Below, in pieces: positions 24,572 to 35,869 of a DNA stretch of 64,000 bases; position 1 is the stretch's first letter; each line of letters opens with the position of its first letter. The stretch lies in the NCBI RefSeq assembly GCF_000283155.1, contig NW_004454207.1, positions 3,505,794 through 3,569,793 of the forward strand. Reading direction: 5' to 3'. The notes beneath the pieces were generated by a model. It searched no databases. It was not told where the DNA came from and was given only the letters and a program-made list of their open reading frames with translations. The translations under genes were made by a program, and so were the position numbers. Source of the stretch: Ceratotherium simum simum (lineage: Eukaryota; Chordata; Mammalia; Perissodactyla; Rhinocerotidae).

Positions 24572-26904
24572 TTTCTGACATTAGAATGCCTGTTCTTGCT
24601 AGTTCAGGGAAACACCCAGGACTTGTAAATACATAATTCAAAAGCCCTCAGATGAAAGTCTACAGAAAACCCTGCCTTGCTGGGTCAGCCGCTGGGTGGT
24701 CCAAGGTTGGTATAAAATGAGAATTGCACAAAAATGTGAGCTATTTCATGTGGTCTACTGGTGATGAGAATCTACACTAAAAAAGACAAAAACCCACATA
24801 CTTTTAAATATATTCACATTTATTCAAATGCAGTATTTTTTTAAATTGCCTCCTCTGTTTATTTTCTGGGATGGAAATTAGGAGAAGTAGGATGAAGTCA
24901 TTTAGGTCCTTTACTCCGCTAAAATAGTCAGTAGGCTTTGAAAGTTGGAAACTATTGGGACAACTTGAAATAACCATCTCTGCCAGGTCAGATATAAAAT
25001 ATCTGAGTGAGTAGAAAAGGCCACCAATGAGGAGTAAACCTTAGCGATCTCACTGAAATCTACCAATAATATTTTACATCATTTAATCTCAATAGGATGT
25101 CTTCATATTGGGGAATCTTCAGATTCAGAGCACCTCGGAGGACAAGGTAAAAATCTAAGGAAAGACCTCTGTATAGTCTACGACCTCAGAAACGGACATG
25201 GGAAATGAGGTCAACCACCTGCTGGGTATCCACAGCCATATCTGTGACTTGACTTGACTTTGCCATGACTAAATGTGCAAGTTAATGATTTTGCTGAAAC
25301 ATAAAAGTTTGTCTCCAGGCCCAAACAACGTATAGCAGGATCCTGAAAGAACTTTTGAGTGTGACTGCACCCCTGCTATAGATAATCACCAGAAGCCAGA
25401 GAGATGCTGGGAACTGAGACAAAAACTGTCCTACATTTCTAAGGCAGAGACAACAGCCTTCTCTCCGATCACTGAAAAAAACTCGACAAGTGATTTTTCA
25501 ACAGATGACTCACGAACACTCCTAACAGGAAACTGTGATTTCTAGAAGCCAGCCTAGGTTCTTGAGGAACAAATTACACCAAACCAACTTGATTTCTTTT
25601 TCTATTTAAGTATTCAACTTGTGAACTTAACATATTTAAATAACAGTAAATTAGAAACAATTGCTTTCTCCCATGAACATTTTATGAATAAATTTTATTC
25701 AGACTCTTCTCCTGCATCTTCAACATTGTTCATTCGACCAATCAGAATCTTTGTCATCGCTAGGTGCCATTTGGAGTCACCTAACAGTTCCCCAGAGCCC
25801 ATTATCTTTACTTCCTTCTGAGCTGTCTGACACTCAGCACTTCTGAAAAATCTGCGGATGCTGCTGAGGTTCGCCCAGCAGGCGACAAATACCCGCTCAT
25901 CGAACTCCTAACTTTACGTGGGTGGGGTAACTATAGTTTCTCCTAAATTGTATATTCATAATTTTTATATCAATGGCATACTGTATTGCTAAAACAAATC
26001 TATTTTTTTTAAAAAGATAGGACTACAGGATCAGGTGAATACCATCTTCTATGCTGACCTCACAAGCCATTTGATGAAACCCTTCCCATATTTTTGGGAA
26101 TAAGATAGTGTAATGCTGGCAACATTCCAGTACACTTTGAAACACTGTATTTGTCCTGTGCTTTCAATCAACATTGTGAGGTCACTTAGTCATACCCTCA
26201 AGTGGAATTAGAATGGGCTCATGTGCTTTCAAAGTGGTTACTAAACGATGGATGTCACTTCAGAGAGGTTCTAGTGCTGTGCCTCTGGGCTTTGTCCTTG
26301 GTCTGTGCCAGAGAGATGGTGATGTCACCTAGGGCCCTGAGAGAGCAGACCACTGCCCTTCATTTCACCACCTAGGCATTTAGGATGAAGTCACTGGAGT
26401 CAAACAACCTAGAATTTCTTCACAGAAACTACAATGAGAAGAATTTTGTTCAATTCTTCCCTGATTTTCTGGCCCTGCTTAAAATAAATGTTATGTGCAC
26501 ACAGAATTATAAAGCAGGAGGAAAATTTTAAAACCGTCTAGCTCTCTTCTTCTTTTCTAGTCTGTAATTGGGAAAGACAGGACTAATGATACAGGTCTCT
26601 TGGCTCACAGCCAAACATGCTCTTCTTTTCGCCTGATGCATAGTTATCAAAGGAAATACTCAGCTGGGATGAGGCCCAAATGCCAAATCTGCAATGCACA
26701 CACCAGACAGAGATAATTCTTCCTAAAATATACATCACATCTTTGCAAAAACAAGTTCATGTATTTTACAAAATACCTTTTAAAAGTAAAATTGTATCGG
26801 GCCAAGACAGAGTATAAGAGAGAGGACACATAAATCTTTGGAAATCAATGCTTGTTAACGTCAATTTATCTTTTTAATGAAAAGCCACTGAGAAACCATG
26901 CCAT

Positions 26905-26985
26905 TGAATTAAGTGAGCTAATGCATGCCCTGGGCTTTGCACAAGAGCTAGGAACACTCAATAAAAAGTAGCTGTTATGATTTAT
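26905..26985 (+). repeat. MIR 3'-part fragment
   Basis: Reads 'attaagtgagctaatgcatg' then 'ggaacactcaataaaaagta' and 'gctgttat', matching the 3' part of MIR. Confidence 0.55.
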
Positions 26986-27917
26986 AGGCAAGACCGGAGT
27001 GGGGTTTGAAACGCTTTTTCACGAAGGCAATAAAGCTCCAAGATGGAGCTTGTCAGCCAGCCCAAGCCAGAGCATAATGGATGGATAGTGGTCACTTGCT
27101 CCACCCACTCTCAGGGGGGAATCTAGGATGATGGGCAATTCCCAGCTCCCAGGCTGAGATCTCACTCATTCTTGCCGACTCAGGAAAGCAGATCAAAGTG
27201 CAAGGGAGTGACGGTGGTGTATGGGAAGAACAGATACATACATTTATAAAAATAAAAAGGAAATCAGTGCACATCTCCATGCTTTCTTATTAGTAACAAA
27301 TTGGAACGTCTCACCAATAATTGTAGCACCTTAGTGTGCTACGTTCCACAGCTGAGAATGGCTGCTTTGGGGGAATATGAAATGCCTCTAAGCATTTAAA
27401 ATGATAAAGCATTATAAGAATCCAAGCTGTTGCTGTTGTTATACTGCCAAAGAAGAAATACTCACTAATGTTTGCAATAACAGAGAAAAATAAGCAAATT
27501 CTTGATTTGGGCTAATTCTTCAAATCCCAAAACTAAATATGAGTTTGTAGATTCTTTTTGTTTTTAAGTGCCTGATCCTAGGGGTTGGCATATAAAGGAT
27601 AAATTGAACACGACACTGTCAAACGCAAATGTATTTAGAAAATTTAAACATTTTTATTTCTATTGGCCATCCTGATAATTAGCTTGTTTAAAATGTCAAA
27701 AATCTTATTTGAGGGATTTGCTGTGTAACCTTTTCTGCTGCTTGTCAGTTTCACGGGCAAAGTAACAGGTAATTTGTCATGTTCACACCAAATAGTCGAT
27801 CTGTCAATATGTTAATTATCCTGTATATTTACTCCTTTAAAAAATAATTTGATATTTTTCACTAATTATTGCTAACCCTAGTAGAAGTACTCAAAAGAAA
27901 TGAGATATGAATTTCAA

Positions 27918-28083
27918 GGCTGGCCCCGTGGCTTAGCGGGTTCGGATCCCGGGCGCGCACCGACGTGCCGCTTCTCTGGCCATGCTGAGGCCGCGTCCCA
28001 CATACAGCAACTAGAGGGATGTGCAGTTATGACATACAACTATCTACTGGAGCTTTGGGGGAAAAAAATAAATAAAATTTAAA
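27918..28083 (+). mobile_element. ERE1 SINE with internal head deletion
   Basis: Head GGCTGGCCCCGTGGCTTAGC runs straight into GGTTCGGATCCCGGGCGCGC. Other copies here have about 35 further bases between the A-box-like and B-box-like motifs. The rest of the body and A-rich tail are normal. A perfect 25-bp TSD at 27893-27917 and 28084-28108 shows it inserted as a unit and recently. Confidence 0.95.
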
Positions 28084-28388
28084 AAAAGAAATGAGATATG
28101 AATTTCAAACCTGTTAACCCCATACTTACTTTAATACATTCGGTGGGGGCAAAGACAGAAATTATTTCATAGTTTAAACTATTATCCTTAAAAAATGACT
28201 ATTTTTATCATTATGAATAAAAAGCAGTCAATTAGTATATTTGCTTTAATGCCTTTCAGTTAGGCAGCCCTAACCATTCTCAATCTAAAACCTCTGCCTA
28301 AAATTGTAACTTTTGAACTTTTTTGCCAGAATATTTCCATTCCCTTCTCTTTGCCCTCCTCTTCCTCACCCATCAAAAATCCAGATCT

Positions 28389-28625
28389 TGGGGCCAGCCT
28401 GGTGGCGTAGTGGTTAAGTTCACATGCTCTGCTTTGGTGGCCCAGGTTCAGATTTGGGGCACGGACCTACACACCGCTCATCAAGCCATGCTGTGGTGGT
28501 GTCCCACATACAAAATAGAGGAAGATTGGCACAGACGTTAGCTCAGGGAAAATCTTCCTCAAGCAAAAAGAGGAAGACTGGCAACAGATGTTAGCTCAGG
28601 GCCAGTCTTCCTCACCAAAAAAAAA
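28389..28625 (+). mobile_element. ERE-type SINE (longer ERE2-4-like form)
   Basis: Begins TGGGGCCAGCCTGGTGGCGT, with two 'gaagattggcacagacgtta'-type modules and a poly-A tail. A perfect 14-bp TSD AAAAATCCAGATCT lies at 28375-28388 and 28626-28639. Confidence 0.93.
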
Positions 28626-28794
28626 AAAAATCCAGATCTCTCATTATCTCTGGATTAAAACCATATTAAGGCCCACAGTCAGAAATATACAGAAGGTTAT
28701 GAAGGCCAATTCTTTCCTTTTTAAAAACCTGTAATTTACTGCTAGCAACACCTAAAACCAGTTCTAAACATTTTAACTCTTAATAACTGATTTG

Positions 28795-28990
28795 TTTACT
28801 TGACACATATTTATCAAGCACCAGCCATGTGCCAGGGATCATGCCAGGCACTGTGGAGCCAAAAAGAGGGGAGATGGTTTCTCATTCAAGGAGCTAAGGG
28901 GCTCTTGGGAACAGAGGGACACATTCACTTTTGATTCAGCAAATATTTACCTGTCCACTCATGTTGGGGGCACTGTCATGGCTATCCGGA
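28795..28990 (-). repeat. L2 fragment
   Basis: Antisense L2 end: 'acatatttatcaagcaccag', 'ccatgtgccagggatcatgc', then a colinear stretch to 'ttcagcaaatatttacctg'. Confidence 0.65.
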
Positions 28991-29409
28991 GTAGCTATCT
29001 CACCAGATTGGGCAGTCCATGAGCATAGGCTCCCCGTCTGATTCATTCCCTAGCGCAGACCCAGCTTCTGGCCCAGGGCAACTGTTACGGGTGTTGCTGA
29101 CTGGCCACCTAGAGGGATCTGGTCCTTAGCCTCCCCGAACTCACACACCGAATTTGCACAACCTACGGGAGGACAGGGGATGGGGGGAGCATGGGGCAGG
29201 GATGGAGCAAAGCTGAATTCCAGGGGAGAATGGCAGATAGGGGCTGTGGGGGCACAGGTGGCAAGGAAGGCTTTGTAGAGGAAACCCTTTCTGGATCGGT
29301 ACCTGAGGGATAAGGAGCAGTTCTCTCCCTGTGATAATGTTAGGAATTTCACACAGTTTCTTCGTGAATCCTAGACCCACCCCACTGTAAAAACTAGGTA
29401 TTGAAGATT

Positions 29410-29590
29410 TTTCCCAGCTCTACCAGGCAAGCAAGTTACTCAGCTCCTCTGTGTCTTGGATCCTCAGCTGTAGAGCTCAATAATATTCAGTCTACCCACC
29501 TTAAAGTGACTGGGAAGATGAAATGAGAGTGTAGCAAAGTGATGAGAACAGTTCCTGGTTACTCTGTTAAGTATCAAAAATATGTTAGTG
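29410..29590 (+). repeat. MIR fragment
   Basis: Sense MIR: 'ttactcagctcctctgtgtc', 'tgactgggaagatgaaatga', 'agtgatgagaacagttcctg'. Confidence 0.55.
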
Positions 29591-29829
29591 TAGACAAAAG
29601 CTATTCATTTACATGCACCTTTTTAAAAGCTGTCATTATACAAGACTTTCTCTAAGTCGCAGCACCACTATCAGCAGTCTGCCTGAATCATCAAGAACCC
29701 TATGAGGGTTTTGCGCATCATTGAGTTTCCAATCAGGGGCAAGGAGTGGTGCTTTCAGGGGTCTGCTTAACTCCCAGTTTTATTCAACTTTGCCATCTTT
29801 ATAGTGAAATGTTTAAGTACATGATCACG

Positions 29830-30470
29830 GCTACATGTGCAAAATGCTTTACAAGATTACATATTAGCTTCTAGCTCCTGGAGATGTGAACAGAGCAGCA
29901 GCTTCCAGGAGTGCCAAAGCTGACTCAGAAACACACGCAAGATGTTACTCAGAATAACGTGCCTCTTAAACACTGATCTGATGCCACCTGTTGAGGTTAA
30001 GCAAATGAACAAACAAAACGTGTTCAACCATTGCCTTGTGATCTGTGCGAGTGTGAAAGAGACAAGTCCTGGGCTTGCAACCAGCGGCGTTGGCACTTGA
30101 AGTCACTAAAAGTGGGGGTTGATCTGCTTCTTCACTACGATATTTTTGACCCGCTGATTTTAATCAGGAAAATAGATTAATGGTAGCTGTTTACAGGCTG
30201 TGATTTTAATGCTAAAGCGTGCTTACCATACCAGCGAACAGAAATCAGACCTTAGTTTAAGGAAGAAACAAATCCACAGTCGCAGTCATTTAATGCCTGC
30301 ATGCAGGTACATGAGCTGCTTCTTGGTAGCAGTGAATGAACGAGCTCTAACCCTAGTTTCCATCCAGTGAAGTTCCCTGGGTGTAAATCACTTCCCATTT
30401 TTACAGCGCAAAAATGGATCATGTTTTAGCTTTTCTGAATTTATCATGAAGAGAAACAAAGATGCAACGT
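29830..30470. promoter_or_regulatory. Candidate conserved non-coding block
   Basis: Repeat-free sequence with several homeodomain-type and TGACTCAG/TGTTTAC-type short motifs, for example 'gctgactcag' near 29920 and 'agctgtttacagg' near 30186. No coding signature. Regulatory function is inference. Confidence 0.25.
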
Positions 30471-30519
30471 TTAATTTTTTTAACAAGCACATCAGAGACC
30501 ATTGCAATAAAGCCATCCT

Positions 30520-30715
30520 CGGGCTGGCCCCGTGGCTTAGCGGTTAAGTGTGCGCACTCCGCCACTGGTAGCCCGGGTTCGGATCCCAGGTGTGCACTGA
30601 CGCACCGCCTCTCCGGCCATGCTGAGGCCGCGTCCCACATACAGCAACTAGAAGGATGTGCAACTATGACATACAACTATCTACTGGGGCTTTGGGGGGA
30701 AAAATAAATAAATAA
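30520..30715 (+). mobile_element. ERE1 SINE
   Basis: Head CGGGCTGGCCCCGTGGCTTA, A-box-like TGGCTTAGCGG, B-box-like GGTTCGGATCC, normal body and an A-rich tail of AAATA repeats. A perfect 14-bp TSD AATAAAGCCATCCT flanks it at 30506-30519 and 30716-30729. Confidence 0.96.
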
Positions 30716-30729
30716 AATAAAGCCATCCT

Positions 30730-31330
30730 ATATTTTCCTTTCACACCTGAAGCATACTACCATCAGTATCTACTAAGTACTCAACACAAACCTGGAATTC
30801 AATTAACGTTCATTTTCTAGCCTCAAACAGTGGTATAAAATTCACTTTCATGAACTATATCGAATACACTACAAATACACATGACAAATATACATATTGC
30901 CTCCAATGAGTCATGTGAAATTTCAGTTGGGAAACACTTTCGATGGTCTTAATGGCTGTTTGGTAATGCACGCATTATTCTTCAGTTATAAAATTCACAC
31001 ATTTAAAAAACTAACTGAGCTAAAATGTGCCCACAAGGAATTAAATCAATGCACTTTCCTGCATAAAAATCAGCCAGTCAGAGCAGGAAGAAAAACATGC
31101 TTTTCCTATTGTTGAACGTAGGATTCCTCATCCAATACTGTCATCTCATTGTACAGAAACGCTGGCTAAATTTGCCACATAAAAATCAAAGTTTAACGCA
31201 TAAACATTTAGCTACACATCTAGTTATCCAAGGAGAGAGCCAACTGAATAAGCTGAAGATTTGACAAAAATAAACACAATCCAAATGGTATTAAACCGTG
31301 GTAATTTGGCTTTGAAAGCACAAGTATCTC
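30730..31330. other. Single-copy non-coding DNA
   Basis: No repeat or gene recognised. A TGAGTCATGTG motif (AP-1-like joined to an E-box-like site) lies at about 30906. Confidence 0.45.
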
Positions 31331-32700
31331 AACAACCCTTCAGTTATGGCCTTGGCTTAGTCAAGTTTTTGCTGCCATTTCAAAACACCAATTTCTTTTT
31401 TCCTGGGCTGTGCCTTGCCTAGGAAGCGGAAGCCCCCACGCCAGCCCCCCCCCCCCAACCCCGCACAGTCCCTTGCATAACTTCCCCACCCTGCTGCACT
31501 GAATAATTTTAAGCACACAGCCTTCCTGCGAGGAGGGCGGCCTGGGTCCCCTGTAGAATGTGGCTGTCTGGCAAAGACGACAAGAGGCGGCGCCTGGAGG
31601 GAGGGCAGGGCAAACCCATGAGAACCCACTCAACTCCCTGCAGCCCGCAGACCCGAGGGGCTTCACGGGTGACTGGAGTCGTCACCCTATTCAGCCCCTT
31701 TCTCCCTGCACAATAAGGAGCCGCCGAGCCCTCAGAAGGCCGCCTTCTCCTCTCTTTATCATCATTCATATCTCAGCTATGACAGGCCTAAAAAGGCTCC
31801 GAGGGGAAATGTGCCTCAAATTAGCATATTTCTACCCTCTGCACAATAGAGGCTTTTAAGCCTCTGCTTTTTAAAGGCAGGGGAGAGAGGGGAGGAGGGG
31901 AAAAGCTAGGTTGTTCTTAGCAACAGTGTCTGAAATTTAATGATTTGCCTCCCTCAAAGGGGCTCAGTTTGTTTTTCAATTTTCTTAAAGCAAGCCTCCT
32001 CTCGAAAGGCTTAAAAACTTATTAGAAAATATTTATTGGGTCACTGTGTAATAAACACCCTCCCTCTTGTCATTCAATTGCAATTAAACTCTGATAAAAA
32101 AAATAATTTCAAACCCTAAACTCTTCCTCCAAGCCTGCTATGGAGTGTGCCGTCTCTCTTCCTCCTGGAGAAACGGACAAAATGAAGAAATTCAGTTATT
32201 GTAAATACTTATTAAGGGGAAGACCTCAGAGGGGACGCCCTTGCCATGTTTACTTACACATCTCCAATCTCCAGTAATAAAAAGGGGGGAAAAAAGACAG
32301 AAAGGCAATGCGGATGCTCTGATTACCCTGGGACTTGACTATGGGGTGTGAGCAATCACTTCCCGTCACCTTTCCTCAGAGGCTGTCCCTGTCACCTTTG
32401 TCTTTGCTAAAGGAGAGTCCTAAAGCTGCCACAGGTGCGGGCTGGCACACCAGATTGGAACATTTGAGAGGTCATAAAAACAACATCAATCTAGTAAATC
32501 TCTAAGAGGACGGCAAAGGAAATGATTTGTGTTCCATGCCACTAAATATTAATTCTCCAAAAGATTGAGTCTCAATTCGAGGGGGAGAAATTAAGATTTC
32601 TCTGGCTCAGAATGAATTCTTTGACAGGGCTCTGCCCTTTAACAGTAACTCAAACCCATCAGGGACACTTAAAATGATGCCCTTCTCCACACAAGCAAGC
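31331..32700. promoter_or_regulatory. Candidate enhancer block (repeat-free)
   Basis: GC-rich left part with a run of 12 C at 31445-31456, then a stretch with many ATTA/AATTA homeodomain-type cores ('caattgcaattaaact' near 32075; 'aaattagcatatttc' near 31818). An 8-bp inverted repeat with a 2-base loop lies at 31848-31865 (AGAGGCTTTTAAGCCTCT). No recognised transposon interrupts it. Frames at 31357-31859 overlap on both strands and show no domain. Confidence 0.35.
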
Positions 32701-33244
32701 TCCAGGTCCTTCATGATGGCCCAGGCTGGTTGGTTTCCGAGGGCCCCAGGAAAGGAAGGCTGAGGAGACTCTGAGGGTCACAGCTCTCCCAAGGGCCAAG
32801 ATGGAGCCAGGCGCCAGCTGGGGCTAAGCTTGCCTCTGGAAGGTGGCCCGCGTATTCCTGCCTTCTCCCTTCCCAAAGGGAGGAGGCGGCAGCCGACAAT
32901 GATGTCAGGGCCATCTGCTGTGCCTCCCAACCAGGCCCCCAGCAGAGCTATCACGGCCTCCTGCCTTTACTAGATGACTAGACATTGCCCCCTCCCCCAC
33001 TGGGACCAAAGTCCACCTTTGTGTGTGTGATTCAGTCTCCAGTCACTGATCCTGACTCAGCCTCTCTCCTTCTGTTTTCTCAAATTTACCCCCCCAACCC
33101 TCAGCTCTGACTTCCATCTTGCTTTCTCATCTACAGCACATGCCCCCACTCCTTTTTCTCGTCTACTGATGTTTCACCGGCCTGGATCGCCCCTCGGTTT
33201 GGGCCTCTCCAGTTCCAGGTCTTCTAAGGATTAAAGCCCAACTT
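32701..33244. other. Single-copy non-coding DNA
   Basis: GC-moderate sequence with no recognised feature. Confidence 0.45.
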
Positions 33245-33845
33245 AAAAACTGATGTTCAAAATGATAGTTTAACTCTCCCCAATTTGATCTATAATGCAA
33301 TCAAGTCAAAATCCTGGCAAGCCTTTCTGTAGCTATCATAAGCTAATTCTAAAGTTCTTATGGAAAGGCACAGGACTAGAATAGCCAAAATCATTCTGAA
33401 AAAGAACATAGTTAGAGGACTCACAATACTCGATTTCAAGACTTGCTATAAAGCTACATTAATCAAGGCAGTGTGGTTTTGACAAAAGGACAGATACACA
33501 GACAGTGGGACAGAACAGAGAGCCCAGAAATATACCCACACAAATACAGTCAACTGACTTTTGACAAAGGTATTTTGATGTAGAAAAGATATTCTTTTCA
33601 ACAAATGGTGCTGGAACAACTGGGTGTCCATATGCAAAACATGAACTTAGACACATACCTCACACAAAAGTTAACTCAAAGTGGATCATAGCCAAAATGT
33701 AAAATGTAAAACTATAAAACTCCTAGAGGAAAATATAGGAGAAAACGCTGCATGATCTTGGGTTCAGCCCTGAGTAGTTTAGATACAACACCAAAAGCGC
33801 GATCTCCAAACGATAAAACTGCCAAGGTAGACTTGATCAAAACGA
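33245..33845 (+). repeat. LINE-1 ORF2 3'-region fragment
   Basis: Sense L1: 'aaaatcctggcaagcctttc', 'tggaaaggcacaggactaga', 'tcaaggcagtgtggttttga', 'acaaatggtgctggaacaac'. Frames are interrupted by stops, so it is a dead fragment of reverse-transcriptase-coding sequence. Confidence 0.85.
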
Positions 33846-34564
33846 CAGCTTAAGAAAGCATGTCATAGTTGGTTTACAAGTTTTTAAATATATCTGCTTC
33901 ATCTAGCTCGTGAATTTACGTGAAAGACCTCATTCTAGATGATGTCATAGCAGGGTTGGAGTCCTGTCCTGGGGGGACACCTGACACCTGGCTGATCATC
34001 ATACCACCCACCCCTCAGGTTCAGCACTGACTCTTCCCCGTCTTTGACCCCGCAGCGACCTGAGCTGCCCTGCTCTCTGAAGCCACGGCACCTCCTCTCG
34101 CTCACCACCACATGCTACGCTAGTGGCTTAAGCAAGATCTCCCCACCTGCCTGAGGATTCTGTGAGGGCTGGCGCCATGTCCGAGATTTCCTGGTGCCCC
34201 CCATGCCCTCACTTGGTGTCTGGTGAATAGTAGGTGCACAAGAAATATTAAAAACAACAACAGTGCAAACATTCAGATGACATTTGTTGGACCCCTACTT
34301 CCAGTCAAACACTGCCTGGAACACTTGCCCATGTGAGAAGGAATGCCTTCTGCCCCCAGTGCTCTCTTCCACTGTTTTGGCTTTACCTCCTATTCTCCTT
34401 AGGATCCATCTGTGAATGCTTACGAGGCTCAGTCAGGCGCCCAGTCTCTCTCACGAAGTCATCCTTTCTAATAGATTCAAATGGTTCCTCCAGGTCAAAA
34501 CCCCTCAATTCTCAATTTTAGGCCACAATTTCTTTTCTAAGTTTCAGTGGCTCATTTACCACAG
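33846..34564. other. Mostly single-copy DNA with a likely L2 tail
   Basis: A probable sense L2 end lies at about 34130-34250 ('gaggattctgtgagggctgg', 'tggtgaatagtaggtgcaca'). Nothing else is recognised. Confidence 0.45.
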
Positions 34565-34650
34565 ACACACACACACAGGTGCATGTATGTATTTATATGC
34601 ATATATGTGTGTACACATTCACACATATGTACACATATGCATATATGAAG
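34565..34650. repeat. (AC)n / TA-CA-rich simple repeat
   Basis: Perfect AC units followed by mixed ATGTAT/CATATG-type alternating purine-pyrimidine sequence. Confidence 0.9.
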
Positions 34651-34703
34651 GGAAGGATGAAGGAAGTTTTAAGGGGATGGGGAAAATGAATTCAGCTTAG
34701 AAT

Positions 34704-35066
34704 ATTTTAAATTTAGAAGTGTGTAAAATATTTAAGTGAAAGTATGTGGATGTATATATACACCCATACATACAAATTATACACATACATGAATGCACAC
34801 ACACATATACATACATGCACAAACACATCACACAAATATACATACATACACGGGTACGTGCGTGTGTACATATATACATGCATATAAACATACACATGCA
34901 TGAATACACATATACACGTATGCACACACTGCATAGACACCTACACATCTATACACATACATACAGGCATGCTTGTGTATACACATACACACACGCTCAC
35001 ACATACACACATATTTATACATACACACTTTCACCTAAATATTTCACATCCTTCTAAACTCAAAAT
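34704..35066. repeat. Inverted repeat enclosing a CA/TA-rich tract
   Basis: Left arm 34704-34760 and right arm 35009-35066 are imperfect reverse complements over roughly 57 bases (about 85% by eye). For example, left 'atttaagtgaaagtatgtgg' pairs with right 'cacactttcacctaaat'. The core is a cluster of ACACAT/ATACAC units. Frames inside it read as His-Thr-Tyr repeats and are artefacts of the simple sequence. Confidence 0.8.
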
Positions 35067-35179
35067 GTACAAAGTTGAACTCATTTTCTCTATCCCCGGC
35101 TCCATCATCCTTCCCAAGGCTTTCCTTCCTGACAAAACCATCACTGTCATCCCAACCACTTAGAATTTTCAGGCATTCA

Positions 35180-35320
35180 TAATTCCAGCTCCACCACTGA
35201 CCAGCTAAGTCACTTTGGGAAGTTAACTTCTACCTCTCTGGACATCCGTGTCTACATCTGTATAATGGTCACAATATATTCCCATATCACCATATTGTTT
35301 GGAATAGTCATTTAAATTCT
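35180..35320 (+). repeat. MIR fragment
   Basis: Sense MIR: 'agctccaccactgaccagct', 'cactttgggaagttaacttc', 'tctacatctgtataatggtc'. Confidence 0.65.
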
Positions 35321-35366
35321 ACAAAATCCCTCTATATACCGTACACTCTTTCTCTAAAATACATAT

Positions 35367-35663
35367 AGGGCCTGCCCCGTGGCTTAGCGGTTAAGCGCGC
35401 GTGCTCCGCTACTGGCGGCCCGGGGTTCAGATCCCAGGCGCGCACCGACGCACTGCTTGTCTAGCCACGCTGAGGTGGCGTCCCACACACAGCCACTAGA
35501 AGGATGTGCAACTATGACATACAACTATCTACTGGGGCTTTGGGGAAAAAAAGGAGGAGGATTGGCAATAGACGTTAGCTCAGAGCCAGTCTTCCTCAGC
35601 AAAAAGAGGAGGATTGGCATGGATGTTAGCTCAGGGCTGATCTTCCTCACACACACACACACA
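35367..35663 (+). mobile_element. ERE2-type SINE
   Basis: Full ERE1-like head and body (GGGCCTGCCCCGTGGCTTAG with B-box-like GGTTCAGATCC), followed by two 'gaggattggcaatagacgtt'-type modules and an AC-rich tail. An 11-bp TSD AAAATACATAT lies at 35356-35366 and 35664-35674. Confidence 0.93.
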
Positions 35664-35713
35664 AAAATACATATTAGTTGGCTATGACTTCTCCACATTG
35701 AATTAGTTACCAG

Positions 35714-35714
<1 letters not shown>

Positions 35715-35748
<34 letters not shown>
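35715..35748. repeat. (TG)n microsatellite
   Basis: Seventeen perfect TG units. It lies only about 50 bases from the ERE2 AC-rich tail. Confidence 0.96.
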
Positions 35749-35751
<3 letters not shown>

Positions 35752-35869
35752 AGTTCAAATCCATCCTTGCCTCTTGATCCAATCTTTCCTGGCCTCAGGC
35801 TTGGATGGTGACAATGGCTGTCTAGAGGGTTATCAACCTCTACAATCTCCCATCTCAGATCCCCGACCA

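Larger units (their letters stand above)
23626..27917. other. Mostly single-copy non-coding DNA
   Basis: Apart from a possible MER5-like end near 24400-24480, a local duplication (24503-24571) and a MIR tail (26905-26985), nothing is recognised in this 4.3-kb AT-rich stretch. No exon-like frame is seen. Confidence 0.45.

Noticed and set aside
30520..30600. tRNA-like sequence with A and B boxes
   Set aside because: It is the head of an ERE1 SINE, with SINE body, A-rich tail and TSD, not a tRNA gene. The same holds for the other ERE heads.
31357..31859. Overlapping GC-rich frames on both strands
   Set aside because: Competing frames on opposite strands, no splice-site pattern or domain; GC content explains their length.
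34696..35163. Frames reading as His-Thr-Tyr or Cys-Met-Tyr-Val repeats
   Set aside because: They are translations of the CA/TA simple repeat, open in several frames and on both strands.
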